The notes beneath the pieces were generated by a model. The model saw only the letters and a list, made by a program, of their open reading frames with translations. It was not told the DNA's origin and ran no database searches. From positions 62,001-126,000 of the forward strand of contig NZ_CADIKI010000013.1 of NCBI RefSeq assembly GCF_902859935.1: a stretch of 64,000 bases of DNA, in the 5' to 3' direction. The position numbers and the translations under genes were made by a program. Position 1 is the first letter of the stretch. Each line of letters opens with the position of its first letter. Below are positions 36,451-45,585 of this stretch, piece by piece. The DNA is from Paraburkholderia fynbosensis. Its GTDB lineage: Bacteria; Pseudomonadota; Gammaproteobacteria; Burkholderiales; Burkholderiaceae.

Positions 36451-37262
36451 CGTGCGCCTCCGCCATACCAGGGGAACGACCATTGCGTGAGGCGGCGCAG
36501 CAGTTCGTCGGTGAGCCACGCGAGCAGCGTGATCCACGCCACGTATGGCAGGATCACGTCCATCGCGAGGTAGCGGCGCACCAGAAAGATGCGGTAGCCG
36601 AGGCCATCCGTCGCAGCGATCGCTTCCGCGGCGATCAGAAAGAGCCACGCCGCGCCGAGCGACAGACGCATCGCCACCAATAGACGCGGCAGCAACTGCG
36701 GAAGCACGAGACGCAGAATCAACGTCCAGCTGGTCGCGCCGAGCGTTTGCGCCTTGACCCATAGCTCGGTGGGGATTTCACGGGCCCGCGAATGCAGATC
36801 GCGGATGATCATCGGCGTAATGCCGACCACGATCAGCACGACCTTCGACAATTCGTCGAGCCCGAATACGATGAACAGAATCGGCAGCACCGCGAGCGGC
36901 GGGATCATCGAGATCACCGTGATGAACGGCGAAAACGTTGCGCTCACCAGCGGAAACGAGCCGGTTGCGATGGCCGCCACCAGCGCGATCACGGCACTTA
37001 CGAGGAGGCCGATGCCTAGCCGCCGCAAGCTCGATACCGTGTCGGCCCACAGCAGATACTCGCCCGTGCGCTTGTCCTCGGTGAAGGCGACCTGCTTGAT
37101 GGCGTCGCTCATCTGCGTCGCCCCCGGCAGCAGCTTGTCGTCGGGGTTGAGCTGAAGCCGCATCGACGACCCGGTGAAATAAATCGCTACCAGCACGATG
37201 AACGGCAGCAACAGCAGCATCAAGCCACCGCTTCGGCTGGGATATCGATTGATGAGTCGCAT
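36447..37262 (-). CDS. Guanidine ABC importer permease, NitT/TauT type
   Basis: 271-aa inner-membrane protein starting MRLINRYPSRSGGLMLLLLP. A first membrane anchor (LMLLLLPFIVLVAIYF) is followed by a periplasmic stretch (LNPDDKLLPGATQMSDAIKQ) and a five-helix SsuC-type core with the EAA loop VKAQTLGATSWTLILRLVLP. One permease gene serves as a homodimer. It lies 35 bases downstream of the binding-protein gene and overlaps the ATPase gene. The closely placed guanidine enzymes make guanidine the best cargo guess. Confidence 0.9.
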   Translation of the reverse strand: MRLINRYPSRSGGLMLLLLPFIVLVAIYFTGSSMRLQLNPDDKLLPGATQMSDAIKQVAFTEDKRTGEYLLWADTVSSLRRLGIGLLVSAVIALVAAIATGSFPLVSATFSPFITVISMIPPLAVLPILFIVFGLDELSKVVLIVVGITPMIIRDLHSRAREIPTELWVKAQTLGATSWTLILRLVLPQLLPRLLVAMRLSLGAAWLFLIAAEAIAATDGLGYRIFLVRRYLAMDVILPYVAWITLLAWLTDELLRRLTQWSFPWYGGGAR

Positions 37263-37297
37263 GGCTGCTCGCCTTGTGGAATGCGTGGGTGTTTGCG

Positions 37298-38368
37298 TCA
37301 GAGCTTGCCCGCTGCCGCCATTTCGACGTAGGTCGGATCGAAACGCAGCTTGACGTTGCTCTTGTTGCCGATCACGACGCCCTTGTCGAACGCCATGCCG
37401 ACCTCGTCCGCGCTTTTGGCATCCTGTCCGAGCAGACCGTGATCGAACGAGAATTTCGCGACGCGCGTCATGATCTTCGGCATGTCGGGGCTGGTGACGA
37501 AATCGAGTGCGGCTTTCGGCGTGTAGAAGAGCGCGGTGGTCGACAGTTGCCCCTTGAAGCCCGCGAGATCGGTGCCCGATGCCTTGGCCATCGCAGTGAG
37601 CGCGGTCGCGCTGTCGGCGTTGTTGGCGTGCATCAGTGCGACCATTTCGAACCATGCGCCCGTCAGCGCTTTGCCGAGTGCGGGGTTGTCGTGCAGGGTT
37701 TTGGTGTTGACCACCATCATGTCCATGATCTCGCCGGGGATCTTGCTCGAGTCGAAGACTTCGCTGACGTTCGGCTGCGCCTTCAGGTCGGCGAGCATCG
37801 GGTTCCAAGTCACCGCGTTATGGACCGCGGGCGTCGCGAACGCGCCGGCGATGTCGGCATCGGACGTGTTGACCACTTTGAGGTCGCGCTCACTCATATG
37901 GGCGCTTTCGAGAGCGCGTGCGAGCAGATAGTGCGAGACGGAGAACTGAACCAGATTGATCTGCTGACCCTTCAGGTCGGCGACCTGCTTGCCCTTGCCC
38001 TTGATGAGCACGCCGTCGTTACCATTCGAATAGTCGCTGACGATCAGCGCCGTCGAATCGACGCCGCCCGAAGCAGGAATGGTCAACGCATCCATATTGG
38101 TCATCGCGCAACCGTCGAACTTGCCGGCGGTGTACTGATTGATGGATTCGACGTAGTCGTTCAGTTGCACGACATCTACGTTGATGCCGTATTTCTTCGC
38201 CCACTTCGAGACGATGCCTTGGGTTTTGGCCTGCCCCCACGGCATCCAACCCGCATAGATGGTCCAGCAAACCTTGAAGTCGGTACGGCCCGCAGCCAAT
38301 GCGGAGGTGGAGGCGAACACGGAGAGAGAAACGGCGGCGATGCCAAGAAAGCGAACGAACTTGCGCAT
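37298..38368 (-). CDS. Guanidine ABC importer periplasmic binding protein
   Basis: 356 aa with a Sec signal peptide (KFVRFLGIAAVSLSVFASTSALAAG) and the NitT/TauT-type fold. It starts at ATG 38368, 56 bases after the end of the riboswitch consensus. The mature start DFKVCWTIYAGWMPWGQAKT and AGKFDGCAMTNMDALTIPAS are typical of binding proteins in guanidine/urea carboxylase operons. First gene of the operon, so it is the one most directly controlled by the riboswitch. The ligand is inferred from context, not from pocket residues. Confidence 0.9.
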   Translation of the reverse strand: MRKFVRFLGIAAVSLSVFASTSALAAGRTDFKVCWTIYAGWMPWGQAKTQGIVSKWAKKYGINVDVVQLNDYVESINQYTAGKFDGCAMTNMDALTIPASGGVDSTALIVSDYSNGNDGVLIKGKGKQVADLKGQQINLVQFSVSHYLLARALESAHMSERDLKVVNTSDADIAGAFATPAVHNAVTWNPMLADLKAQPNVSEVFDSSKIPGEIMDMMVVNTKTLHDNPALGKALTGAWFEMVALMHANNADSATALTAMAKASGTDLAGFKGQLSTTALFYTPKAALDFVTSPDMPKIMTRVAKFSFDHGLLGQDAKSADEVGMAFDKGVVIGNKSNVKLRFDPTYVEMAAAGKL

Positions 38369-38423
38369 GAGGTTGACCTCGGAAGGGACAGTTAGCGACG
38401 GCAGGGAGCAGCGCAAACATCGC

Positions 38424-38520
38424 GTTCTCTCCCGGGCTTTTATCCCGCCGTGTAACCTCGCCTGAGGTCGACAGCTCTCGGACCAGCGCCTGCGTGAAGC
38501 AGGCCGGAACCCTAGCCGTC
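38424..38520 (-). ncRNA. Guanidine-I (ykkC subtype 1) riboswitch
   Basis: The minus strand carries all conserved blocks of the ykkC/guanidine-I aptamer in order. They are CTAGGGTTCCG (38515-38505), a GCCTGC/GCAGGC stem, CTGGTCCGAGAG (38486-38475), a CCTC/GAGG stem, ACACGG (38453-38448) and GGGATAAAAGCCCGGGAGA (38446-38428). Binding of free guanidinium is known to prevent transcription termination or expose translation signals, turning on guanidine transport and degradation genes. It stands 56 bases before the importer gene, pointing the right way. No separate T-run terminator is obvious behind it. Confidence 0.95.
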
Positions 38521-39308
38521 CATTTCCAGATTGTGTATTGAACCGGATGATGCGCCGGCTCCTTGCCCTTCCTGATAAGCGAGAAGTGTGCCAAACGGGG
38601 CAAGTGCATTTTCCGCGCGGCGCAGCGGGTGTCTGCCCCGCTCGAGTGACGGCGTGCACGTTCGCGTGCTGAACTGGCACCTTATTCGTGCATTGGCTTG
38701 CGGACCTCCGGCGACATTGGCGCGATCGGCTGGTCGAATACGATTTGTGCGTTGTTCTAGCTGAACGGATATAACGTGAATGTCGCCAGACCTGAATTCA
38801 GGCGCCCGAATTCAGGATTGGCAATTATCAAGATCTCCCCTGTCGTCATTGCGGCCGCTAATACTCAAAACGCTGATTTACACGAGCCGAATGTCGTCGG
38901 CGAGGTGGTCAAAGCTGTAGTACGGAAACGGCGACTGTTGATTACGTGTCTATCTATTTATTCTATATGTTTATACATGAATAAAAATCTTGATTTTATT
39001 TTTTCATAGTCCAATCTTAATCGAGTAATAATACTATCGAATAAATTTGACGAAAATAGCTATTTTCCGCCAACGATTTATCCCGGCAAAAGTGCTGCGT
39101 ACTCACAAGGTATTCCAACGTTTGCCGCCGCATACTCGTGCCCGATAATCCGGGTCCGCGTACTTTAGTCGTCGCCCATAGGCGTGCGCGCGACCCGCAA
39201 TCGGGAAACGGGAATCTGTGAAACGGCAACCCGATCTGAGATCGCGCCGAATTCCTTTTTGCCTATACCAGCTTTACCGATTAACTCATCATCACTGAGG
39301 AGTTTAAA
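38521..39308. promoter_or_regulatory. Intergenic region with AT-rich island
   Basis: The region upstream of the riboswitch should contain the guanidine operon promoter. A 12-base palindrome CCTGAATTCAGG (38791-38802) is followed by a direct repeat of its GAATTCAGG half (38808-38816). From 38930 to 39070 the DNA is strikingly AT-rich for this genome. The stretch ends with the AGGAG site (39297-39301) of the protease gene. No credible coding frame was found. Confidence 0.4.
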
Positions 39309-40481
39309 GTGAATCATTTTGCGAAGTTTTTATTTCTCACTCTGGCGGGTTCGGCGATTTCGACCTGCGCTTTCGCGCAGCAAGTAAAGTCGCAGGGAGC
39401 CACCACCCAATTCGTCGCGCCAGATCAGGCGACGCAGGTCGCACCGGCTGGCATCGATTTCGGCAATGCACGGGCCTTGCCCCTTCCAAGTGCGGGCCTT
39501 GCACCGCCACCGTCCGCGGACTCGCTGTTGCAGGCCCCCAACCTGCCTCAAACAACGCCGGGGCATGCGGCTGGCGGTGAAGGAGACGGCAGGCAGGCGC
39601 CCGTCCAGCTGGTCCCGCCTGTGAATCTGAATCAACAAAACGGAGTCGCAGCACAAGACGGAGTCGCACCGCAGGAATCCGGGACGTCCGGGCAGCCGTT
39701 CACCACGAACAGGGTCAATGCGCAGGGCGACAATACGCAATCCTTTTATGCGTTCCGGCCGACCGGCAAGCTGTTCTTCAATATCAACGGATCTACCTTC
39801 GTCTGCTCCGCCTCCATGGTCAAACCGGGAGTGGTAGTGACTGCCGCACACTGCGTGACAGATTTTGGGCGCCGCCAGTATTACTCAAACTGGGTGTATG
39901 TCCCGGCCTATAACAACGGTTCGGCGCCGTACGGTGTGTGGACTGTCTCGGTCGCGACGGTACTAACGTCCTATTACACCGGAACCGACCCATGCACCTT
40001 AAGCGGCATTGTCTGCCAGGACGACGTGGCAGTGCTCACGCTTCGCCCGCAGTCCGGCACGTATGTCGGTAGCCGGACAGGCTGGTACGGCTACGGCTGG
40101 GACGGCTACGGTTTCAATGCATCGAAGCAGGCACTGATTAGCCAGTTGGGCTTTCCAGTTTCACTGGATGGCGGCAATCTCATGCAACGCAATGACTCGC
40201 AAGGTTATGCGGCGTCAAGCTTCTCGAACAACACGATTATCGGTTCCTTGATGACAGGAGGGTCCAGCGGCGGCCCGTGGCTCGTCAACCTTGGCATAGC
40301 GCCCGTCCTTAAAGACACGGCTTTCGGCCAGGCTGCGACGCGCAACATAGTGGTGGGGGTCACAAGTTGGGGGTACGCCGCCGACACCGCCCTCAAACAA
40401 CAGGGCGCGTCACCCTTCACCAGCGGCAATATCGTACCGCTCGTTAATAGCGCATGCAGCGCCACGCCGAAAGCCTGCTAG
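39309..40481 (+). CDS. Secreted trypsin-like serine protease (S1 family)
   Basis: 390 aa, GTG start at 39309 behind AGGAG. A signal peptide (FLFLTLAGSAISTCAFA, cleavage after AFA) is followed by about 120 residues of Pro/Gln/Gly-rich, disordered propeptide-like sequence. The protease domain has His181 in VVTAAHC, an aspartate at 238-239 in CQDDVAVL and Ser320 in GGSSGGPW. Six cysteines in the domain and C-terminus could form disulfides. Gly/Tyr-rich GWYGYGWDGYGF is unusual. Base composition is lower in GC than its neighbours and the gene is isolated beside an AT-rich island, which suggests transfer. Confidence 0.88.
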   Translation: MNHFAKFLFLTLAGSAISTCAFAQQVKSQGATTQFVAPDQATQVAPAGIDFGNARALPLPSAGLAPPPSADSLLQAPNLPQTTPGHAAGGEGDGRQAPVQLVPPVNLNQQNGVAAQDGVAPQESGTSGQPFTTNRVNAQGDNTQSFYAFRPTGKLFFNINGSTFVCSASMVKPGVVVTAAHCVTDFGRRQYYSNWVYVPAYNNGSAPYGVWTVSVATVLTSYYTGTDPCTLSGIVCQDDVAVLTLRPQSGTYVGSRTGWYGYGWDGYGFNASKQALISQLGFPVSLDGGNLMQRNDSQGYAASSFSNNTIIGSLMTGGSSGGPWLVNLGIAPVLKDTAFGQAATRNIVVGVTSWGYAADTALKQQGASPFTSGNIVPLVNSACSATPKAC

Positions 40482-40634
40482 CGCCACCGGCTGGCCGATC
40501 ACGCGAATGGTGACCGGCATTTCAATCTTCGAGCATGGCTTCGGGTGCCTTGGTCGCACACGGGCTATCGCTCACTCCATGGAAATGCTTTCGCGTACAG
40601 CCGACGATCGCACGAGAACCACAGCAGAATTTGA

Positions 40635-41150
40635 TCAAGCTCTTTCGTAGATCGCCTGAACGAGCGCTGCACGTCCCTCTCGCAGATTGCGCGCGAGATT
40701 GGCCGTCATCTCACCAAAGCCCGGTCCCATCGCGAGATGCAGTCCGAACGCGGGCGGTGCCGACTGTTGGACCTGCTGCTTCTGTCGCTGCGCGAACCAG
40801 TCTATGCCTGCCTGAGTGGTGTTGATCCACGAGACCGACCGGAACCCCTGTTCCGTCAACACCCCATGCATCTGGTCCTCCGTCATGAGAAAGCTCGCTT
40901 CCGGCCCCTTCGCCCACGGCACCGGGAAATGCAATGGATCACCGGATGCCGCGATGACGTCAAAAACAGCGAGGTGACCGCCTGTTCGCAGTACGCGGGC
41001 GGCTTCACGGTCGAACGCAGCGCGATCAACGATGTTCATCGCAACGTGCTGCGTCCATGCCAGATCGAAGGCATCGGCATCGAACGGAAGGCTAAGCGCC
41101 GGCCATTTCCATCGTCTTCTCCCTAGATTCTGGTGACAGGCGATATTCAC
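40635..41150 (-). pseudogene. Truncated SAM-dependent methyltransferase
   Basis: From about 41099 downward the frame encodes the C-terminal two-thirds of a class I methyltransferase: SLPFDADAFDLAWTQHVAMN, AARVLRTGGHLAVFDVIAAS and a C-terminal helix EGRAALVQAIYERA. The SAM-binding motif I (normally D-x-G-x-G-x-G before this part) is missing. The 17 residues before homology begins (MNIACHQNLGRRRWKWP) look non-native. A product from GTG 41150 is possible but would not bind SAM. Confidence 0.65.
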
Positions 41151-41254
41151 TCGGGTGCCGTCACATCCAGAGCGGCCATCTTGGCTGCGTCAGGAAAATC
41201 GCAATTCATTGTGTCATCCATGATGCGATCGAGAATCGGCAACCTCTTCATCCG

Positions 41255-42220
41255 TCAGAGCAGGTCAGCACGAATCTCGCGAACACCTCGGCCCAGCCGT
41301 TGACGCAGCAATGCGCGCAGCGTCGCACCATCGTCATACCCGACCTGGGCAGCAATACTTTCAACGTCAAGACCGCCACTGCGGAGCAAAGACTGCGCAT
41401 GTTCCACGCGCAGATCCTGGAAATAAGCGAGCGGAGATTTGCCGAGTACTTCCTGGCAGCGGCGTTGCAACGAGCGTGTGCTCGTGGCCAACGCACTGGA
41501 CGCGTTCTGCAGCGAGAATCCGGATGCCAGATTCTCGCGAGCCCATCGTTCAAAGCGCTGAATCAGCGGATCGGCCTGCGCGAGGTGATTGGGAATGATG
41601 TAGGCGGCCTGCGACGAACGGATATCGGCGAGCAGGTAACGAGAAACCATCGATGCCAACTCGGGGCTGGCCGTACGTATCAGCCAGAGGGCGAGATCGA
41701 GGTGGCCCATTGCCGCGCCGGCCGTCACGCCGATGTCCGTCGGCACCAGCATGCGGGATTCGTCGAGCCGGACATCTGGGTAACGTTGCCGGAAAAACGG
41801 CGCAAGGGCCCAGTTGGTCGTGGCCTCCCGGCCATCCAGAAGTCCCGCTTCCGCAAGCTGAAACGTCCCGATACAGGAAGCCGCCAGGCGGACGCCGTCT
41901 GCATGCCATGCCAACAGTTGCGCCCTTGCCCGAACCACGTCCGGCCGCTCCAGAGAAGCAACCAGTTCATCCGGCATCGTCGTGGCCAGCGCAGGCACAA
42001 TCACCCAGTCGGGTTGCTGCTGCGCCGTGATCGGTTGCACGGGCACCACGAGTCCGTGCGTGGATTTCACCCTCTTTCGCACGCCGACGAGAGATACATC
42101 GAATCGCAGCGTGCCGCCCATTGCCCGCGTCGCAAGCGCATTGGCGACCAGGAACGCGTCGAGTGTGACAGACAGGCCCGTATCGAACACTCCATCAAGA
42201 GCGAGCACAGAAATTCTCAT
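41255..42220 (-). CDS. GlxA-family AraC-type regulator with DJ-1/PfpI domain
   Basis: 321 aa starting MRISVLALDGVFDTGLSVTL. The N-terminal half is a class-I glutamine-amidotransferase-like DJ-1/PfpI domain (AASCIGTFQLAEAGLLDGRE, with the nucleophile-elbow cysteine kept). The C-terminal part is a double AraC helix-turn-helix (RWARENLASGFSLQNASSAL, GKSPLAYFQDLRVEHAQSLL, GYDDGATLRALLRQRLGRG). These regulators usually activate a nearby oxidoreductase or hydrolase operon. The divergent small genes at 42328 and 42798 are the likely targets. Confidence 0.88.
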   Translation of the reverse strand: MRISVLALDGVFDTGLSVTLDAFLVANALATRAMGGTLRFDVSLVGVRKRVKSTHGLVVPVQPITAQQQPDWVIVPALATTMPDELVASLERPDVVRARAQLLAWHADGVRLAASCIGTFQLAEAGLLDGREATTNWALAPFFRQRYPDVRLDESRMLVPTDIGVTAGAAMGHLDLALWLIRTASPELASMVSRYLLADIRSSQAAYIIPNHLAQADPLIQRFERWARENLASGFSLQNASSALATSTRSLQRRCQEVLGKSPLAYFQDLRVEHAQSLLRSGGLDVESIAAQVGYDDGATLRALLRQRLGRGVREIRADLL

Positions 42221-42327
42221 GGCGTAAATGTCCACAAAGTTGGCGTTTGTGACTGTACCAGCGATCAAGGCAGACAACTAGACTTGATCCCGTTGCATGT
42301 CGCAATCAACCCACCTAGGAGACTCCC

Positions 42328-42621
42328 ATGAAGGTTTTGGCCGTTGCAACAATCGTGAAGCCGATCCCGGACGAACAAAAAATGCAGATCATGCCAAGCG
42401 AAGTACCGGCAACGCTCAAGCTTTATCTTGACGGCAAGATTGAGCAGTTCTGGTTTCGCCAGGATGCGCCGGGCGTCATCTTCCTCATGAACGCCGAATC
42501 GATCGACGAGGCACGCGACGCTGTCGAGGCGCTGCCGCTCACGGCCGGCGGGTATGCAAAGTATGAGTTGATGCACGTCGGTCCGCTCGCTCCGCTGGGC
42601 CTGCTGATCCAGGGCAAGTAA
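42328..42621 (+). CDS. Muconolactone-isomerase-like small ferredoxin-fold protein
   Basis: 97 aa with AGGAG (42317-42321) before ATG 42328. The pattern MKVLAVATIVKPIPDEQKMQ then GKIEQFWFRQDAPGVIFLMN and EARDAVEALPLTAGGYAKYE is that of the muconolactone delta-isomerase-like/YciI ferredoxin fold. Most such stand-alone proteins are uncharacterised enzymes or ligand binders. It is divergent from the GlxA-type regulator, which probably controls it. Confidence 0.75.
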   Translation: MKVLAVATIVKPIPDEQKMQIMPSEVPATLKLYLDGKIEQFWFRQDAPGVIFLMNAESIDEARDAVEALPLTAGGYAKYELMHVGPLAPLGLLIQGK

Positions 42622-42797
42622 GTGCCGCAAGCGCTGTCGGTGGCGCCGGTCATCGGCAGCGCCCCTGATAGCGTCACAACGAGATTCCTGCTGCGGAAGT
42701 TCCTTTCCGACCGGTCGTTAGCTCACCAGAACAATGATCGGCGGCGTCGACGCGGAGCCCCTACAGGAACTCTCGCAACGATAGAAGGTATTCGATC

Positions 42798-43205
42798 ATG
42801 AAACTCACCCCGGAACTCTATGTCCTGACGCTGGTTGCCACAGCGACGGTGCTGATGTGGGTCCCCTACATGGCATCGAGAATTCTGACGCGCGGACCGG
42901 TCCGGACACTCGCCGATCCAGCGGATCCGACCGCCCCGCCCGACCCGGCCTGGGCCCAGAGAGCGCGGCGCGCGCACGCCAATGCGGTTGAAAATCTGGC
43001 GGTGTTTGCACCGCTCGTGATCATCCTGGCCCTGATCGGCGCGAGCACACCGGCAACGATCCTCGCAGCCAAGACGTATCTGATCGCGCGACTCGTCCAC
43101 TACGTCGTCTACACCGCGGGTATCCCGGTCGTCCGCACGCTCGCGTTCGTGGCCGGCGTCGGCTCGACCCTGATGATTGCCGACGCTGTGCTCGGCCATA
43201 TCTGA
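42798..43205 (+). CDS. MAPEG-family membrane protein
   Basis: 135 aa with four membrane segments, starting MKLTPELYVLTLVATATVLM. The family signature is visible in RRAHANAVENLAVFAPLVII. MAPEG proteins include microsomal glutathione transferases; bacterial members of this short type are mostly unassigned. It follows the muconolactone-isomerase-like gene by 176 bases on the same strand. Confidence 0.85.
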   Translation: MKLTPELYVLTLVATATVLMWVPYMASRILTRGPVRTLADPADPTAPPDPAWAQRARRAHANAVENLAVFAPLVIILALIGASTPATILAAKTYLIARLVHYVVYTAGIPVVRTLAFVAGVGSTLMIADAVLGHI

Positions 43206-43295
43206 CTGACTATTGCACAGGCCATTCGCGTCGTGCCCACCCTCGTGCTCTTGGCGCCGCTCATGGTCTGACGCAAAGATAAGCATATCGAACGA

Positions 43296-43508
43296 ATGGC
43301 GGCGAAACCCACCATCCTCATCTCGGGCGCCACCGGCTCGACCGGCGGCGACGCTGCGAAAAACCTTCTGGTGAAGGGCTTCCCCATTCGAGCGCGACGC
43401 TTTCCGATAAGGTTGGCAATAGCCCGCAGCGGTAGCCGGTCCCGGTTTCTGCCGTTCCTGTTCACCGGGCCATTAGCCGTCATTCCACGGTTGAACTCGA
43501 ACCGCTGA
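43296..43508 (+). pseudogene. N-terminal scrap of an NmrA-like NAD(P)-binding protein
   Basis: The first 33 codons (AAKPTILISGATGSTGGDAA then KNLLVKGFPIRAR) are a clear NmrA/SDR-a5 Rossmann start with G-x-x-G-x-x-G. After about 43400 the frame continues with unrelated basic sequence to a stop at 43508, and no continuation is seen in other frames before the convergent hpnH gene. It is a gene cut off by deletion. Confidence 0.7.
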
Positions 43509-43628
43509 CACCCATTAGCGGGACCGGTGTCAAGTAAGCTGAAGACGGCGGTCAACCGCCGCCTGCTTCCATTTGGCGACCGGTCCGCAAGGGCATCAGC
43601 CGCGCATCCCGGCTGGCGCCCTCAACTC

Positions 43629-45182
43629 TCACTCATCCAGACACTCAGGCTCGATCTGGATGTTCTTTTCGCCCGCGGCCTTCTTTTCCCAGTAACGTTT
43701 GACCCAGTTTTCGAAGGTCTTGCCGGCCGCCGTATCCTTGCCGGTGAAGGCGATGGCGCCGATCTCCGCGTACGGGATCACGTCCTTGGTCTGTTTGCCG
43801 GTCGGAATGATCCGGACGAAGCAATCCTTGAAGGCAGCGCCGTATTGGCGGTCGTACAGATAGCCCGCAACAGTCGAGCCATCCTTGCGGGTGATCGTGA
43901 CATCGCCACGATAATCGAAGGCCTTTTCCATCGCCTCGCGAACCGCCGCTTCGGTCGTCAGTTCCGGCGTCCAGCCCTCGAGATGCTCGTGCACCGTACC
44001 AGCGGCCGTCTCCATCTGATCCGGAGCGACTGCGGCCGCCGGCGCGGCGGCGTGAGCCGCTTCGCCCTTCGTAGCCTCTGCGCGCTGTGCCAGGGGGACG
44101 AACACCATCGGCACTTCGTTCGACGTCTTCTTCCATCCCGCGAGCATTTCGGTGGCCTCGCGATCCTCATAGCGATCGAACAGCATCGCTTTGACCGTCT
44201 GGAACAGACCCTTGAACGAGCCAAAGGTGTAATTCACGCCGCTCGCCTCGTAACCCGAGTGCACCATGCAGTTTGCGCACTTCGGATTGCCGCTTTCGGT
44301 GCCGTACTCGGACCACTTCACGCTTTCCATCAGTTCGTCGAAGCTGTCAGCGTAGCCATCCTGGAGCAGATAGCACGGCTTTTGCCAACCGAAGATGCTG
44401 TACGTAGGCATGCCCCACGGCGTGCAGGTGAGGTCCTTCTTGCCCATCAGGAATTCCATGAAGATCGGCGACGCGTTGAAGCGCCAGCTCTTCTTCCGGT
44501 TCGACAGGATCGAGCGGAACAGTTTCTTCGAACGCGCGCGACCAAGAAAGTGCTTCTGGTCGGGCGCCTTGTCGTACGTATAGCCAGGGGACACCATCAT
44601 GCTTTCGACGCCCGCTTCCATCATTTCGTCGAAGTGCAGGCGAACGCTGTTCGGGTCCGCGCCGTCGAACAGCGTCGTGTTGGTGGTGACGCGGAAACCC
44701 GCCGCGACCGCGGCCCGCACGCCTTCCATCGCGATGTCGTAGCCGCCTTCACGGCACACCGCAAAATCGTGATGCTCGCGCTGGCCGTCCACGTGAACGG
44801 AGAAGGACAGATACTTGCTGGGCTTGAAGAGGTGCAGGTTCTTGGCAAGCAGCAAGGCGTTCGTGCACATATAGACGTACTTCTTGCGCGCGACGAGGCC
44901 GGCCACGATCTCCGGCATCTGAGGATGCAGAAGCGGCTCACCGCCCGGAATCGCGACCATCGGCGTGCCGCACTCCTCTACCGCCTGGAAGCACTGCTCA
45001 GGCGTGAGTTGCGACTTCAGCACGTGCGCCGGATACTGAATTTTCCCGCACCCCGCACATGCCAGATTGCAGCGCATGAGCGGCTCAAGCATGAGGACGA
45101 GCGGATAACGGCTTCGCCGCATCAGCTTCTGTTTCAGAACGTAGGTGGCGACCGTCCACGCCTGCGAAATTGGCACTCCCAT
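43629..45182 (-). CDS. hpnH: Hopanoid biosynthesis radical SAM protein HpnH, C-terminally extended
   Basis: 517 aa starting MGVPISQAWTVATYVLKQKL. HpnH adds the 5'-deoxyadenosyl group to diploptene to make adenosylhopane, the first step of hopanoid side-chain formation. The radical SAM cluster cysteines are Cys38, Cys42 and Cys45 (MRCNLACAGC), followed by VAIPGGEPLLHPQM. The B12-independent HpnH core ends near residue 375. A linker rich in Ala and a further domain of about 110 residues (FDYRGDVTITRKDGSTVAGY then FTGKDTAAGKTFENWVKRYW) come after it. No other hopanoid gene lies in the window. Confidence 0.9.
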   Translation of the reverse strand: MGVPISQAWTVATYVLKQKLMRRSRYPLVLMLEPLMRCNLACAGCGKIQYPAHVLKSQLTPEQCFQAVEECGTPMVAIPGGEPLLHPQMPEIVAGLVARKKYVYMCTNALLLAKNLHLFKPSKYLSFSVHVDGQREHHDFAVCREGGYDIAMEGVRAAVAAGFRVTTNTTLFDGADPNSVRLHFDEMMEAGVESMMVSPGYTYDKAPDQKHFLGRARSKKLFRSILSNRKKSWRFNASPIFMEFLMGKKDLTCTPWGMPTYSIFGWQKPCYLLQDGYADSFDELMESVKWSEYGTESGNPKCANCMVHSGYEASGVNYTFGSFKGLFQTVKAMLFDRYEDREATEMLAGWKKTSNEVPMVFVPLAQRAEATKGEAAHAAAPAAAVAPDQMETAAGTVHEHLEGWTPELTTEAAVREAMEKAFDYRGDVTITRKDGSTVAGYLYDRQYGAAFKDCFVRIIPTGKQTKDVIPYAEIGAIAFTGKDTAAGKTFENWVKRYWEKKAAGEKNIQIEPECLDE

Positions 45183-45585
45183 GCTGCAAATACTCCTCGA
45201 TAACCGGTTACTCGGCGGACGACCCGCACTGTGTCCAGTAAAAGCTAAATGTTTGATTCGAGAGCGATCATGTGCCAACCCGTGCCGACCGCGTGCGCGC
45301 GGTCAGTGCCAGGATCGGCCAGGATGCGTCCGACTTTGCGCGCAATGATCGCACAAACTGCGCAGGAGGGTCGAAAGCTGCCGCAGACGGCTTGCGACGC
45401 GCATCTGACACCCAAAACGCGACCGGCGGTACCGCGGCGTTAAATGGCCGGCATCAGACGGTTGCAACCGTCGCATCTGGGTCGAACGGAGTCTGCCGCT
45501 TCAGACACAGGTCGGGCCAGGAGGCGTCATTCGTCAGGCCATCACGGGGACTTCTTGCGACTGCCCTGCCTCCGCCGCGGATTCC
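45183..45585. other. Intergenic region, nothing recognised
   Basis: About 400 bases between the hpnH start and the 3' end of the DUF3224 gene on the same strand. It should hold the hpnH promoter. No gene, RNA motif or notable repeat is seen. Confidence 0.35.

Noticed and set aside
43527..45203. 558-codon open frame opposite hpnH
   Set aside because: Antisense artefact; hpnH on the minus strand has clear motifs.
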